A stretch of 64,000 nt of DNA from Ptiloglossa arizonensis (Eukaryota > Arthropoda > Insecta > Hymenoptera > Colletidae): NCBI RefSeq assembly GCF_051014685.1, contig NW_027478888.1, forward strand, positions 1-64,000, read 5' to 3'. Positions 37,094 through 49,865 of this stretch are shown one piece after another. The notes beneath the pieces were generated by a model that saw only the letters and a list, made by a program, of their open reading frames with translations, searched no databases and was not told where the DNA came from. Every line of letters begins with the position of its first letter. Position 1 is the first letter of the stretch. Both the position numbers and the translations under genes were made by a program.

Positions 37094-39368
37094 TTGCATC
37101 TGAAAGTAGAAACTCGCCCCATTACAACGGTATGAGTAGTTTTCCCCTATACCGTTCTAGTTATTCGTTTCGAGCATCAGAACTGCGAAAATTTGGAGTT
37201 TCTCAAGCGTTTCTTACCTCAAAACTGCCATATCTCGCGAACGGATTGACCAATCCGCAAAGTTTCTGTTGCATCTGAAAGAAGAAACTAGCCCCATTAC
37301 TACGGTATGAGTAGTTTTCCCCTAGACCGTTCTAGTTATTCGTTTCGAGCATCAGAACTGCGAAAATTTGGAGTTTCTCAAGCGTTTCTTACCTCAAAAC
37401 TGCCATATCTCGCGAACGGATTGACCAATCCGCAAAGTTTCTGTTGCATCTGAAAGTAGAATCTAGCCCCATTACAACGGTATGAGTAGTTTTCCCCTAG
37501 ACCGTTCTAGTTATTCGTTTCGAGCATCAGAACTGCGAAAATTTGGAGTTTCTCAAGCGTTTCTTACCTCAAAACTGCCATATCTCGCGAACGGATTGAC
37601 CAATCCGCAAAGTTTCTGTTGCATCTGAAAGTAGAAACTAGCCCCATTACAACGGTATGAGTAGTTTTCCCCTAGACCGTTCTAGTTATTCGTTTCGAGC
37701 ATCAGAACTGCGAAAATTTGGAGTTTCTCAAGCGTTTCTTACCTCAAAACTGCCATATCTCGCGAACGGATTGACCAATCCGCAAAGTTTCTGTTGCATC
37801 TGAAAGTAGAAACTTGCCCCATTACAACGGTATGAGTAGTTTTCCCCTAGACCGTTCTAGTTATTCGTTTCGAGCATCAGAACTGCGAAAATTTGGAGTT
37901 TCTCAAGCGTTTCTTACCTCAAAACTGCCATGTCTCGCGAACCGATTGACCAATCCGCAAAGTTTCTGTTGCATCTGAAAGTAGAAACTAGCCCCATTAC
38001 AACGGTATGAGTAGTTTTCCCCTAGACCGTTCTAGTTATTCGTTTCGAGCATCAGAACTGCTAAAATTTGGAGTTTCTCAAGCGTTTCTTACATCAAAAC
38101 TGCTATATCTCGCGAACGGATTGACCAATCCGCAAAGTTTCTGTTGCATCTGAAAGTAGAAACTTGCCCCATTACAACGGTATGAGTAGTTTTCCCCTAG
38201 ACCGTTCTAGTTATTCGTTTCGAGCATCAGAACTGCGAAAATTTGGAGTTTCTCAAGCGTTTCTTACCTCAAAACTGCCATGTCTCGCGAACCGATTGAC
38301 CAATCCGCAAAGTTTCTGTTGCATCTGAAAGTAGAAACTAGCCCCATTACAACGGTATGAGTAGTTTTCCCCTAGACCGTTCTAGTTATTCGTTTCGAGC
38401 ATCAGAACTGCTAAAATTTGGAGTTTCTCAAGCGTTTCTTACCTCAAAACTGCTATATCTCGCGAACGGATTGACCAATCCGCAAAGTTTCTGTTGCATC
38501 TGAAAGTAGAACCTAGCCCCATTACAACGGTATGAGTAGTTTTCCCCTAGACCGTTCTAGTTATTCGTTTCGAGCATCAGAACTGCGAAAATTTGGAGTT
38601 TCTCAAGCGTTTCTTACCTCAAAACTGCCATATCTCGCGAACGGATTGACCAATCCGCAAAGTTTCTGTTGCATCTGAAAGTAGAACCTAGCCCCGTTAC
38701 AACGGTATGAGTAGTTTTCCCCTAGACCGTTCTAGTTATTCGTTTCGAGCATCAGAACTGCGAAAATATGGAGTTTCTCAAGCGTTTCTTACCTCAAAAC
38801 TGCCATATCTCGCGAACGGATTGACCAATCCGCAAAGTTTCTGTTGCATCTGAAAGTAGAAACTCGCCCCATTACAACGGTATGAGTAGTGTTCCCCTAT
38901 ACCGTTCTAGTTATTCGTTTCGAGCATCAGAACTGCGAAAATTTGGAGTTTCTCAAGCGTTTCTTACCTCAAAACTGCCATATCTCGCGAACGGATTGAC
39001 CAATCCGCAAAGTTTCTGTTGCATCTGAAAGTAGAATCTAGCCCCATTACAACGGTATGAGTAGTTTTCCCCTAGACCGTTCTAGTTATTCGTTTCGAGC
39101 ATCAGAACTGCGAAAATTTGGAGTTTCTCAAGCGTTTCTTACCTCAAAACTGCCATATCTCGCGAACGGATTGACCAATCCGCAAAGTTTCTGTTGCATC
39201 TGAAAGTAGAAACTAGCCCCATTACAACGGTATGAGTAGTTTTCCCCTAGGCCGTTCTAGTTATTCGTTTCGAGCATCAGAACTGCGAAAATTTGGAGTT
39301 TCTCAAGCGTTTCTTACCTCAAAACTGCCATATCTCGCGAACGGATTGACCAATCCGCAAAGTTTCTG
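37094..39368 (+). repeat. 13-monomer repeat, first pair, copy A (M213-M225)
   Basis: Order: A22C+G57T; AAGAAG+A33T; A19T; plain; A22T+A139G+G150C; G94T+TTACATC+C136T; A22T; G94T+C136T; A19C; A19C+CCCCGTTAC+AAATATGG; A22C+G57T (with private AGTGTTCCCC at 38844); A19T; and a final A58G copy at 39194. The first twelve recur at 39369 after exactly 2275 bases. The A58G copy has no counterpart at the end of copy B, where plain monomers follow. Confidence 0.88.
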
Positions 39369-41468
39369 TTGCATCTGAAAGTAGAAACTCGCCCCATTAC
39401 AACGGTATGAGTAGTTTTCCCCTATACCGTTCTAGTTATTCGTTTCGAGCATCAGAACTGCGAAAATTTGGAGTTTCTCAAGCGTTTCTTACCTCAAAAC
39501 TGCCATATCTCGCGAACGGATTGACCAATCCGCAAAGTTTCTGTTGCATCTGAAAGAAGAAACTAGCCCCATTACTACGGTATGAGTAGTTTTCCCCTAG
39601 ACCGTTCTAGTTATTCGTTTCGAGCATCAGAACTGCGAAAATTTGGAGTTTCTCAAGCGTTTCTTACCTCAAAACTGCCATATCTCGCGAACGGATTGAC
39701 CAATCCGCAAAGTTTCTGTTGCATCTGAAAGTAGAATCTAGCCCCATTACAACGGTATGAGTAGTTTTCCCCTAGACCGTTCTAGTTATTCGTTTCGAGC
39801 ATCAGAACTGCGAAAATTTGGAGTTTCTCAAGCGTTTCTTACCTCAAAACTGCCATATCTCGCGAACGGATTGACCAATCCGCAAAGTTTCTGTTGCATC
39901 TGAAAGTAGAAACTAGCCCCATTACAACGGTATGAGTAGTTTTCCCCTAGACCGTTCTAGTTATTCGTTTCGAGCATCAGAACTGCGAAAATTTGGAGTT
40001 TCTCAAGCGTTTCTTACCTCAAAACTGCCATATCTCGCGAACGGATTGACCAATCCGCAAAGTTTCTGTTGCATCTGAAAGTAGAAACTTGCCCCATTAC
40101 AACGGTATGAGTAGTTTTCCCCTAGACCGTTCTAGTTATTCGTTTCGAGCATCAGAACTGCGAAAATTTGGAGTTTCTCAAGCGTTTCTTACCTCAAAAC
40201 TGCCATGTCTCGCGAACCGATTGACCAATCCGCAAAGTTTCTGTTGCATCTGAAAGTAGAAACTAGCCCCATTACAACGGTATGAGTAGTTTTCCCCTAG
40301 ACCGTTCTAGTTATTCGTTTCGAGCATCAGAACTGCTAAAATTTGGAGTTTCTCAAGCGTTTCTTACATCAAAACTGCTATATCTCGCGAACGGATTGAC
40401 CAATCCGCAAAGTTTCTGTTGCATCTGAAAGTAGAAACTTGCCCCATTACAACGGTATGAGTAGTTTTCCCCTAGACCGTTCTAGTTATTCGTTTCGAGC
40501 ATCAGAACTGCGAAAATTTGGAGTTTCTCAAGCGTTTCTTACCTCAAAACTGCCATGTCTCGCGAACCGATTGACCAATCCGCAAAGTTTCTGTTGCATC
40601 TGAAAGTAGAAACTAGCCCCATTACAACGGTATGAGTAGTTTTCCCCTAGACCGTTCTAGTTATTCGTTTCGAGCATCAGAACTGCTAAAATTTGGAGTT
40701 TCTCAAGCGTTTCTTACCTCAAAACTGCTATATCTCGCGAACGGATTGACCAATCCGCAAAGTTTCTGTTGCATCTGAAAGTAGAACCTAGCCCCATTAC
40801 AACGGTATGAGTAGTTTTCCCCTAGACCGTTCTAGTTATTCGTTTCGAGCATCAGAACTGCGAAAATTTGGAGTTTCTCAAGCGTTTCTTACCTCAAAAC
40901 TGCCATATCTCGCGAACGGATTGACCAATCCGCAAAGTTTCTGTTGCATCTGAAAGTAGAACCTAGCCCCGTTACAACGGTATGAGTAGTTTTCCCCTAG
41001 ACCGTTCTAGTTATTCGTTTCGAGCATCAGAACTGCGAAAATATGGAGTTTCTCAAGCGTTTCTTACCTCAAAACTGCCATATCTCGCGAACGGATTGAC
41101 CAATCCGCAAAGTTTCTGTTGCATCTGAAAGTAGAAACTCGCCCCATTACAACGGTATGAGTAGTTTTCCCCTATACCGTTCTAGTTATTCGTTTCGAGC
41201 ATCAGAACTGCGAAAATTTGGAGTTTCTCAAGCGTTTCTTACCTCAAAACTGCCATATCTCGCGAACGGATTGACCAATCCGCAAAGTTTCTGTTGCATC
41301 TGAAAGTAGAATCTAGCCCCATTACAACGGTATGAGTAGTTTTCCCCTAGACCGTTCTAGTTATTCGTTTCGAGCATCAGAACTGCGAAAATTTGGAGTT
41401 TCTCAAGCGTTTCTTACCTCAAAACTGCCATATCTCGCGAACGGATTGACCAATCCGCAAAGTTTCTG
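39369..41468 (+). repeat. 13-monomer repeat, first pair, copy B (M226-M237)
   Basis: Twelve monomers match copy A in order and in rare changes (AAGAAG, TTACATC, CCCCGTTAC with AAATATGG). The private AGTGTTCCCC of copy A is absent, so it is a later mutation there. The A22T, G94T, A22T, G94T, A19C, A19C, A22C string then appears once more at 41993, where CCCCGTTAC and AAATATGG are missing. Confidence 0.88.
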
Positions 41469-43567
41469 TTGCATCTGAAAGTAGAAACTAGCCCCATTAC
41501 AACGGTATGAGTAGTTTTCCCCTAGACCGTTCTAGTTATTCGTTTCGAGCATCAGAACTGCGAAAATTTGGAGTTTCTCAAGCGTTTCTTACCTCAAAAC
41601 TGCCATATCTCGCGAACGGATTGACCAATCCGCAAAGTTTCTGTTGCATCTGAAAGTAGAAACTAGCCCCATTACAACGGTATGAGTAGTTTTCCCCTAG
41701 ACCGTTCTAGTTATTCGTTTCGAGCATCAGAACTGCGAAAATTTGGAGTTTCTCAAGCGTTTCTTACCTCAAAACTGCCATATCTCGCGAACGGATTGAC
41801 CAATCCGCAAAGTTTCTGTTGCATCTGAAAGTAGAAACTAGCCCCATTACAACGGTATGAGTAGTTTTCCCCTAGACCGTTCTAGTTATTCGTTTCGAGC
41901 ATCAGAACTGCGAAAATTTGGAGTTTCTCAAGCGTTTCTTACCGCAAACTGCCATATCTCGCGAACGGATTGACCAATCCGCAAAGTTTCTGTTGCATCT
42001 GAAAGTAGAAACTTGCCCCATTACAACGGTATGAGTGGTTTTCCCCTAGACCGTTCTAGTTATTCGTTTCGAGCATCAGAACTGCGAAAATTTGGAGTTT
42101 CTCAAGCGTTTCTTACCTCAAAACTGCCATGTCTCGCGAACCGATTGACCAATCCGCAAAGTTTCTGTTGCATCTGAAAGTAGAAACTAGCCCCATTACA
42201 ACGGTATGAGTAGTTTTCCCCTAGACCGTTCTAGTTATTCGTTTCGAGCATCAGAACTGCTAAAATTTGGAGTTTCTCAAGCGTTTCTTACATCAAAACT
42301 GCTATATCTCGCGAACGGATTGACCAATCCGCAAAGTTTCTGTTGCATCTGAAAGTAGAAACTTGCCCCATTACAACGGTATGAGTAGTTTTCCCCTAGA
42401 CCGTTCTAGTTATTCGTTTCGAGCATCAGAACTGCGAAAATTTGGAGTTTCTCAAGCGTTTCTTACCTCAAAACTGCCATGTCTCGCGAACCGATTGACC
42501 AATCCGCAAAGTTTCTGTTGCATCTGAAAGTAGAAACTAGCCCCATTACAACGGTATGAGTAGTTTTCCCCTAGACCGTTCTAGTTATTCGTTTCGAGCA
42601 TCAGAACTGCTAAAATTTGGAGTTTCTCAAGCGTTTCTTACCTCAAAACTGCTATATCTCGCGAACGGATTGACCAATCCGCAAAGTTTCTGTTGCATCT
42701 GAAAGTAGAACCTAGCCCCATTACAACGGTATGAGTAGTTTTCCCCTAGACCGTTCTAGTTATTCGTTTCGAGCATCAGAACTGCGAAAATTTGGAGTTT
42801 CTCAAGCGTTTCTTACCTCAAAACTGCCATATCTCGCGAACGGATTGACCAATCCGCAAAGTTTCTGTTGCATCTGAAAGTAGAACCTAGCCCCATTACA
42901 ACGGTATGAGTAGTTTTCCCCTAGACCGTTCTAGTTATTCGTTTCGAGCATCAGAACTGCGAAAATTTGGAGTTTCTCAAGCGTTTCTTACCTCAAAACT
43001 GCCATATCTCGCGAACGGATTGACCAATCCGCAAAGTTTCTGTTGCATCTGAAAGTAGAAACTCGCCCCATTACAACGGTATGAGTAGTTTTCCCCTATA
43101 CCGTTCTAGTTATTCGTTTCGAGCATCAGAACTGCGAAAATTTGGAGTTTCTCAAGCGTTTCTTACCTCAAAACTGCCATATCTCGCGAACGGATTGACC
43201 AATCCGCAAAGTTTCTGTTGCATCTGAAAGTAGAAACTAGCCCCATTACTACGGTATGAGTAGTTTTCCCCTAGACCGTTCTAGTTATTCGTTTCGAGCA
43301 TCAGAACTGCGAAAATTTGGAGTTTCTCAAGCGTTTCTTACCTCAAAACTGCCATATCTCGCGAACGGATTGACCAATCCGCAAAGTTTCTGTTGCATCT
43401 GAAAGTAGAATCTAGCCCCATTACAACGGTATGAGTAGTTTTCCCCTAGACCGTTCTAGTTATTCGTTTCGAGCATCAGAACTGCGAAAATTTGGAGTTT
43501 CTCAAGCGTTTCTTACCTCAAAACTGCCATATCTCGCGAACGGATTGACCAATCCGCAAAGTTTCTG
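41469..43567 (+). repeat. M238-M249, 11-monomer echo of the preceding unit
   Basis: Two plain copies and a T126G-deletion copy (41819) lead into A22T with GAGTGGTTTT (41993), G94T+TTACATC, A22T, G94T, A19C, A19C, A22C+G57T, A33T and A19T. Offset from the matching string at 40069 is eleven monomers less one base. The A33T copy at 43218 lacks AAGAAG, matching 36394, 44617, 49866 and 50566 rather than 37269. This divides the A33T family into two subtypes. Confidence 0.84.
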
Positions 43568-45315
43568 TTGCATCTGAAAGTAGAAACTAGCCCCATCACA
43601 ACGGTATGAGTAGTTTTCCCCTAGGCCGTTCTAGTTATTCGTTTCGAGCATCAGAACTGCGAAAATTTGGAGTTTCTCAAGCGTTTCTTACCGCAAACTG
43701 CCATATCTCGCGAACGGATTGACCAATCCGCACAGTTTCTGTTGCATCTGAAAGTAGAAACTAGCCCCATTACAACGGTATGAGTAGTTTTCCCCTAGAC
43801 CGTTCTAGTTATTCGTTTCGAGCATCAGAACTGCGAAAATTTGGAGTTTCTCAAGCGTTTCTTACCTCAAAACTGCTATATCTCGCGAACGGATTGACCA
43901 ATCCGCAAAGTTTCTGTTGCATCTGAAAGTAGAAACTAGCCCCATTACAACGGTATGAGTAGTTTTCCCCTAGACCGTTCTAGTTATTCGTTTCGAGCAT
44001 CAGAACTGCGAAAATTTGGAGTTTCTCAAGCGTTTCTTACCTCAAAACTGCCATATCTCGCGAACGGATTGACCAATCCGCAAAGTTTCTGTTGCATCTG
44101 AAAGTAGAAACTAGCCCCATTACAACGGTATGAGTAGTTTTCCCCTAGACCGTTCTAGTTATTCGTGTCGAGCATCAGAACTGCGAAAATTTGGAGTTTC
44201 TCAAGCGCTTCTTACCTCAAAACTGCCATATCTCGCGAACGGATTGACCAATCCGCAAAGTTTCTGTTGCATCTGAAAGTAGAATCTAGCCCCATTACAA
44301 CGGTATGAGTAGTTTTCCCCTAGACCGTTCTAGTTATTCGTTTCGAGCATCAGAACTGCGAAAATTTGGAGTTTCTCAAGCGTTTCTTACCTCAAAACTG
44401 CTATATCTCGCGAACGGATTGACCAATCCGCAAAGTTTCTGTTGCATCTGAAAGTAGAAACTCGCCCCATTACAACGGTATGAGTAGTTTTCCCCTATAC
44501 CGTTCTAGTTATTCGTTTCGAGCATCAGAACTGCGAAAATTTGGAGTTTCTCAAGCGTTTCTTACCTCAAAACTGCCATATCTCGCGAACGGATTGACCA
44601 ATCCGCAAAGTTTCTGTTGCATCTGAAAGTAGAAACTAGCCCCATTACTACGGTATGAGTAGTTTTCCCCTAGACCGTTCTAGTTATTCGTTTCGAGCAT
44701 CAGAACTGCGAAAATTTGGAGTTTCTCAAGCGTTTCTTACCTCAAAACTGCCATATCTCGCGAACGGATTGACCAATCCGCAAAGTTTCTGTTGCATCTG
44801 AAAGTAGAATCTAGCCCCATTACAACGGTATGAGTAGTTTTCCCCTAGACCGTTCTAGTTATTCGTTTCGAGCATCAGAACTGCGAAAATTTGGAGTTTC
44901 TCAAGCGTTTCTTACCTCAAAACTGCCATATCTCGCGAACGGATTGACCAATCCGCAAAGTTTCTGTTGCATCTGAAAGTAGAAACTAGCCCCATTACAA
45001 CGGTATGAGTAGTTTTCCCCTAGGCCGTTCTAGTTATTCGTTTCGAGCATCAGAACTGCGAAAATTTGGAGTTTCTCAAGCGTTTCTTACCGCAAACTGC
45101 CATATCTCGCGAACGGATTGACCAATCCGCAAAGTTTCTGTTGCATCTGAAAGTAGAAACTAGCCCCATTACAACGGTATGAGTAGTTTTTCCCTAGACC
45201 GTTCTAGTTATTCGTTTCGAGCATCAGAACTGCGAAAATTTGGAGTTTCTCAAGCGTTTCTTACCTCAAAACTGCCATATCTCGCGAACGGATTGACCAA
45301 TCCGCAAAGTTTCTG
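43568..45315 (+). repeat. M250-M259, 8-monomer echo
   Basis: A22C+G57T, A33T, A19T, A58G+T126G deletion occurs at 43043-43741 and again at 44442-45140, at eight monomers less one base. Between them lie a C136T copy, a plain copy, CGTGTCGAG+GCGCTTC (44092) and an A19T+C136T chimera (44267). Private changes are CCCATCACA and CCGCACAG in the monomer at 43568. The monomer at 45141 (TTTTTCCC) closes the zone. Confidence 0.83.
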
Positions 45316-47590
45316 TTGCATCTGAAAGTAGAAACTAGCCCCATTACAACGGTATGAGTAGTTTTCCCCTAGGCTTTTCTAGTTATTCGTTTCGAGCATC
45401 AGAACTGCGAAAATTTGGAGTTTCTCAAGCGTTTCTTACCTCAAAACTGCCATATCTCGCGAACGGATTGACCAATCCGCAAAGTTTCTGTTGCATCTGA
45501 AAGTAGAATCTAGCCCCATTACAACGGTATGAGTAGTTTTCCCCTAGACCGTTCTAGTTATTCGTTTCGAGCATCAGAACTACGAAAATTTGGAGTTTCT
45601 CAAGCGTTTCTTACCTCAAAACTGCCATATCTCGCGAACGGATTGACCAATCCGCAAAGTTTCTGTTGCATCTCAAAGTAGAAACTAGCCCCATTACAAC
45701 GGTATGAGTAGTTTTCCCCTAGGCCGTTCTAGTTATTCGTTTCGAGCATCAGAACTGCGAAAATTTGGAGTTTCTCAAGCGTTTCTTACCTCAAAACTGC
45801 CATATCTCGCGAACGGATTGACCAATCCGCAAAGTTTCTGTTGCATCTGAAAGTAGAAACTAGCCCCATTACAACGGTATGAGTAGTTTTCCCCTAGACC
45901 GTTCTAGTTATTCGTTTCGAGCATCAGAACTGCGAAAATTTGGAGTTTCTCAAGCGTTTCTTACCTCAAAACTGCCATATCTCGCGAACGGATTGACCAA
46001 TCCGCAAAGTTTCTGTTGCATCTGAAAGTAGAAACTAGCCCCATTACAACGGTATGAGTAGTTTTCCCCTAGACCGTTCTAGTTATTCGTTTCGAGCATC
46101 AGAACTGCGAAAATTTGGAGTTTCTCAAGCGTTTCTTACCTCAAAACTGCCATATCTCGCGAACGGATTGACCAATCCGAAAAGTTTCTGTTGCATCTGA
46201 AAGTAGAAACTAGCCCCATTACAACGGTATGAGTAGTTTTCCCCTAGACCGTTCTAGTTATTCGTTTCGAGCATCAGAACTGCGAAAATTTGGAGTTTCT
46301 CAAGCGTTTCTTACCTCAAAACTGCCATATCTCGCGAACGGATTGACCAATCCGCAAAGTTTCTGTTGCATCTGAAAGTAGAATCTAGCCCCATTACAAC
46401 GGTATGAGTAGTTTTCCCCTAGACCGTTCTAGTTATTCGTTTCGAGCATCAGAACTACGAAAATTTGGAGTTTCTCAAGCGTTTCTTACCTCAAAACTGC
46501 CATATCTCGCGAACGGATTGACCAATCCGCAAAGTTTCTGTTGCATCTAAAAGTAGAAACTAGCCCCATTACAACGGTATGAGTAGTTTTCCCCTAGGCC
46601 GTTCTAGTTATTCGTTTCGAGCATCAGAACTGCGAAAATTTGGAGTTTCTCAAGCGTTTCTTACCTCAAAACTGCCATATCTCGCGAACGGATTGACCAA
46701 TCCGCAAAGTTTCTGTTGCATCTGAAAGTAGAAACTAGCCCCATTACAACGGTATGAGTAGTTTTCCCCTAGGCCGTTCTAGTTCTTCGTTTCGAGCATC
46801 AGAACTGCGAAAATTTGGAGTTTCTCAAGCGTTTCTTACCTCAAAACTGCCATATCTCGCGAACGGATTGACCAATCCGCAAAGTTTCTGTTGCATCTGA
46901 AAGTAGAAACTAGCCCCATTACAACGGTATGAGTAGTTTTCCCCTAGACCGTTCTAGTTATTCGTTTCGAGCATCAGAACTGCGAAAATTTGGAGTTTCT
47001 CAAGCGTTTCTTACCTCAAAACTGCCATATCTCGCGAACGGATTGACCAATCCGAAAAGTTTCTGTTGCATCTGAAAGTAGAAACTAGCCCCATTACAAC
47101 GGTATGAGTAGTTTTCCCCTAGACCGTTCTAGTTATTCGTTTCGAGCATCAGAACTGCGAAAATTTGGAGTTTCTCAAGCGTTTCTTACCTCAAAACTGC
47201 CATATCTCGCGAACGGATTGACCAATCCGCAAAGTTTCTGTTGCATCTGAAAGTAGAACCTAGCCCCATTACAACGGTATGAGTAGTTTTCCCCTAGACC
47301 GTTCTAGTTATTCGTTTCGAGCATCAGAACTGCGAAAATTTGGAGTTTCTCAAGCGTTTCTTACCTCAAAACTGCCATATCTCGCGAACGGATTGACCAA
47401 TCCGCAAAGTTTCTGTTGCATCTGAAAGTAGAAACTCGCCCCATTACAACGGTATGAGTAGTTTTCCCCTATACCGTTCTAGTTATTCGTTTCGAGCATC
47501 AGAACTGCGAAAATTTGGAGTTTCTCAAGCGTTTCTTACCTCAAAACTGCCATATCTCGCGAACGGATTGACCAATCCGCAAAGTTTCTG
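45316..47590 (+). repeat. 13-monomer repeat, second pair, copy A (M260-M272)
   Basis: Markers: A58G with CG-to-TT at p60-61 (45316); A19T+AACTACG; TCTCAAAG+A58G (45666); plain; C165A; plain; A19T+AACTACG (46366); TCTAAAAG+A58G (46541); A58G+GTTCTTCG; C165A; plain; A19C; A22C+G57T (47416). An internal 5-monomer echo is visible (45491-45840 against 46366-46715), in which G9 is C in one and A in the other. Every marker repeats in copy B. Confidence 0.93.
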
Positions 47591-49865
47591 TTGCATCTGA
47601 AAGTAGAAACTAGCCCCATTACAACGGTATGAGTAGTTTTCCCCTAGGCTTTTCTAGTTATTCGTTTCGAGCATCAGAACTGCGAAAATTTGGAGTTTCT
47701 CAAGCGTTTCTTACCTCAAAACTGCCATATCTCGCGAACGGATTGACCAATCCGCAAAGTTTCTGTTGCATCTGAAAGTAGAATCTAGCCCCATTACAAC
47801 GGTATGAGTAGTTTTCCCCTAGACCGTTCTAGTTATTCGTTTCGAGCATCAGAACTACGAAAATTTGGAGTTTCTCAAGCGTTTCTTACCTCAAAACTGC
47901 CATATCTCGCGAACGGATTGACCAATCCGCAAAGTTTCTGTTGCATCTCAAAGTAGAAACTAGCCCCATTACAACGGTATGAGTAGTTTTCCCCTAGGCC
48001 GTTCTAGTTATTCGTTTCGAGCATCAGAACTGCGAAAATTTGGAGTTTCTCAAGCGTTTCTTACCTCAAAACTGCCATATCTCGCGAACGGATTGACCAA
48101 TCCGCAAAGTTTCTGTTGCATCTGAAAGTAGAAACTAGCCCCATTACAACGGTATGAGTAGTTTTCCCCTAGACCGTTCTAGTTATTCGTTTCGAGCATC
48201 AGAACTGCGAAAATTTGGAGTTTCTCAAGCGTTTCTTACCTCAAAACTGCCATATCTCGCGAACGGATTGACCAATCCGCAAAGTTTCTGTTGCATCTGA
48301 AAGTAGAAACTAGCCCCATTACAACGGTATGAGTAGTTTTCCCCTAGACCGTTCTAGTTATTCGTTTCGAGCATCAGAACTGCGAAAATTTGGAGTTTCT
48401 CAAGCGTTTCTTACCTCAAAACTGCCATATCTCGCGAACGGATTGACCAATCCGAAAAGTTTCTGTTGCATCTGAAAGTAGAAACTAGCCCCATTACAAC
48501 GGTATGAGTAGTTTTCCCCTAGACCGTTCTAGTTATTCGTTTCGAGCATCAGAACTGCGAAAATTTGGAGTTTCTCAAGCGTTTCTTACCTCAAAACTGC
48601 CATATCTCGCGAACGGATTGACCAATCCGCAAAGTTTCTGTTGCATCTGAAAGTAGAATCTAGCCCCATTACAACGGTATGAGTAGTTTTCCCCTAGACC
48701 GTTCTAGTTATTCGTTTCGAGCATCAGAACTACGAAAATTTGGAGTTTCTCAAGCGTTTCTTACCTCAAAACTGCCATATCTCGCGAACGGATTGACCAA
48801 TCCGCAAAGTTTCTGTTGCATCTAAAAGTAGAAACTAGCCCCATTACAACGGTATGAGTAGTTTTCCCCTAGGCCGTTCTAGTTATTCGTTTCGAGCATC
48901 AGAACTGCGAAAATTTGGAGTTTCTCAAGCGTTTCTTACCTCAAAACTGCCATATCTCGCGAACGGATTGACCAATCCGCAAAGTTTCTGTTGCATCTGA
49001 AAGTAGAAACTAGCCCCATTACAACGGTATGAGTAGTTTTCCCCTAGGCCGTTCTAGTTCTTCGTTTCGAGCATCAGAACTGCGAAAATTTGGAGTTTCT
49101 CAAGCGTTTCTTACCTCAAAACTGCCATATCTCGCGAACGGATTGACCAATCCGCAAAGTTTCTGTTGCATCTGAAAGTAGAAACTAGCCCCATTACAAC
49201 GGTATGAGTAGTTTTCCCCTAGACCGTTCTAGTTATTCGTTTCGAGCATCAGAACTGCGAAAATTTGGAGTTTCTCAAGCGTTTCTTACCTCAAAACTGC
49301 CATATCTCGCGAACGGATTGACCAATCCGAAAAGTTTCTGTTGCATCTGAAAGTAGAAACTAGCCCCATTACAACGGTATGAGTAGTTTTCCCCTAGACC
49401 GTTCTAGTTATTCGTTTCGAGCATCAGAACTGCGAAAATTTGGAGTTTCTCAAGCGTTTCTTACCTCAAAACTGCCATATCTCGCGAACGGATTGACCAA
49501 TCCGCAAAGTTTCTGTTGCATCTGAAAGTAGAACCTAGCCCCATTACAACGGTATGAGTAGTTTTCCCCTAGACCGTTCTAGTTATTCGTTTCGAGCATC
49601 AGAACTGCGAAAATTTGGAGTTTCTCAAGCGTTTCTTACCTCAAAACTGCCATATCTCGCGAACGGATTGACCAATCCGCAAAGTTTCTGTTGCATCTGA
49701 AAGTAGAAACTCGCCCCATTACAACGGTATGAGTAGTTTTCCCCTATACCGTTCTAGTTATTCGTTTCGAGCATCAGAACTGCGAAAATTTGGAGTTTCT
49801 CAAGCGTTTCTTACCTCAAAACTGCCATATCTCGCGAACGGATTGACCAATCCGCAAAGTTTCTG
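47591..49865 (+). repeat. 13-monomer repeat, second pair, copy B (M273-M285)
   Basis: This copy follows copy A at exactly 2275 bases, with all markers conserved, including the very rare TAGGCTTTTC, TCTCAAAG and TCTAAAAG. I found no difference by eye over the thirteen monomers. Together with the 20-monomer and 11-monomer pairs it is among the youngest duplications in the window. An assembly duplication would look the same and cannot be excluded from sequence alone. Confidence 0.92.
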
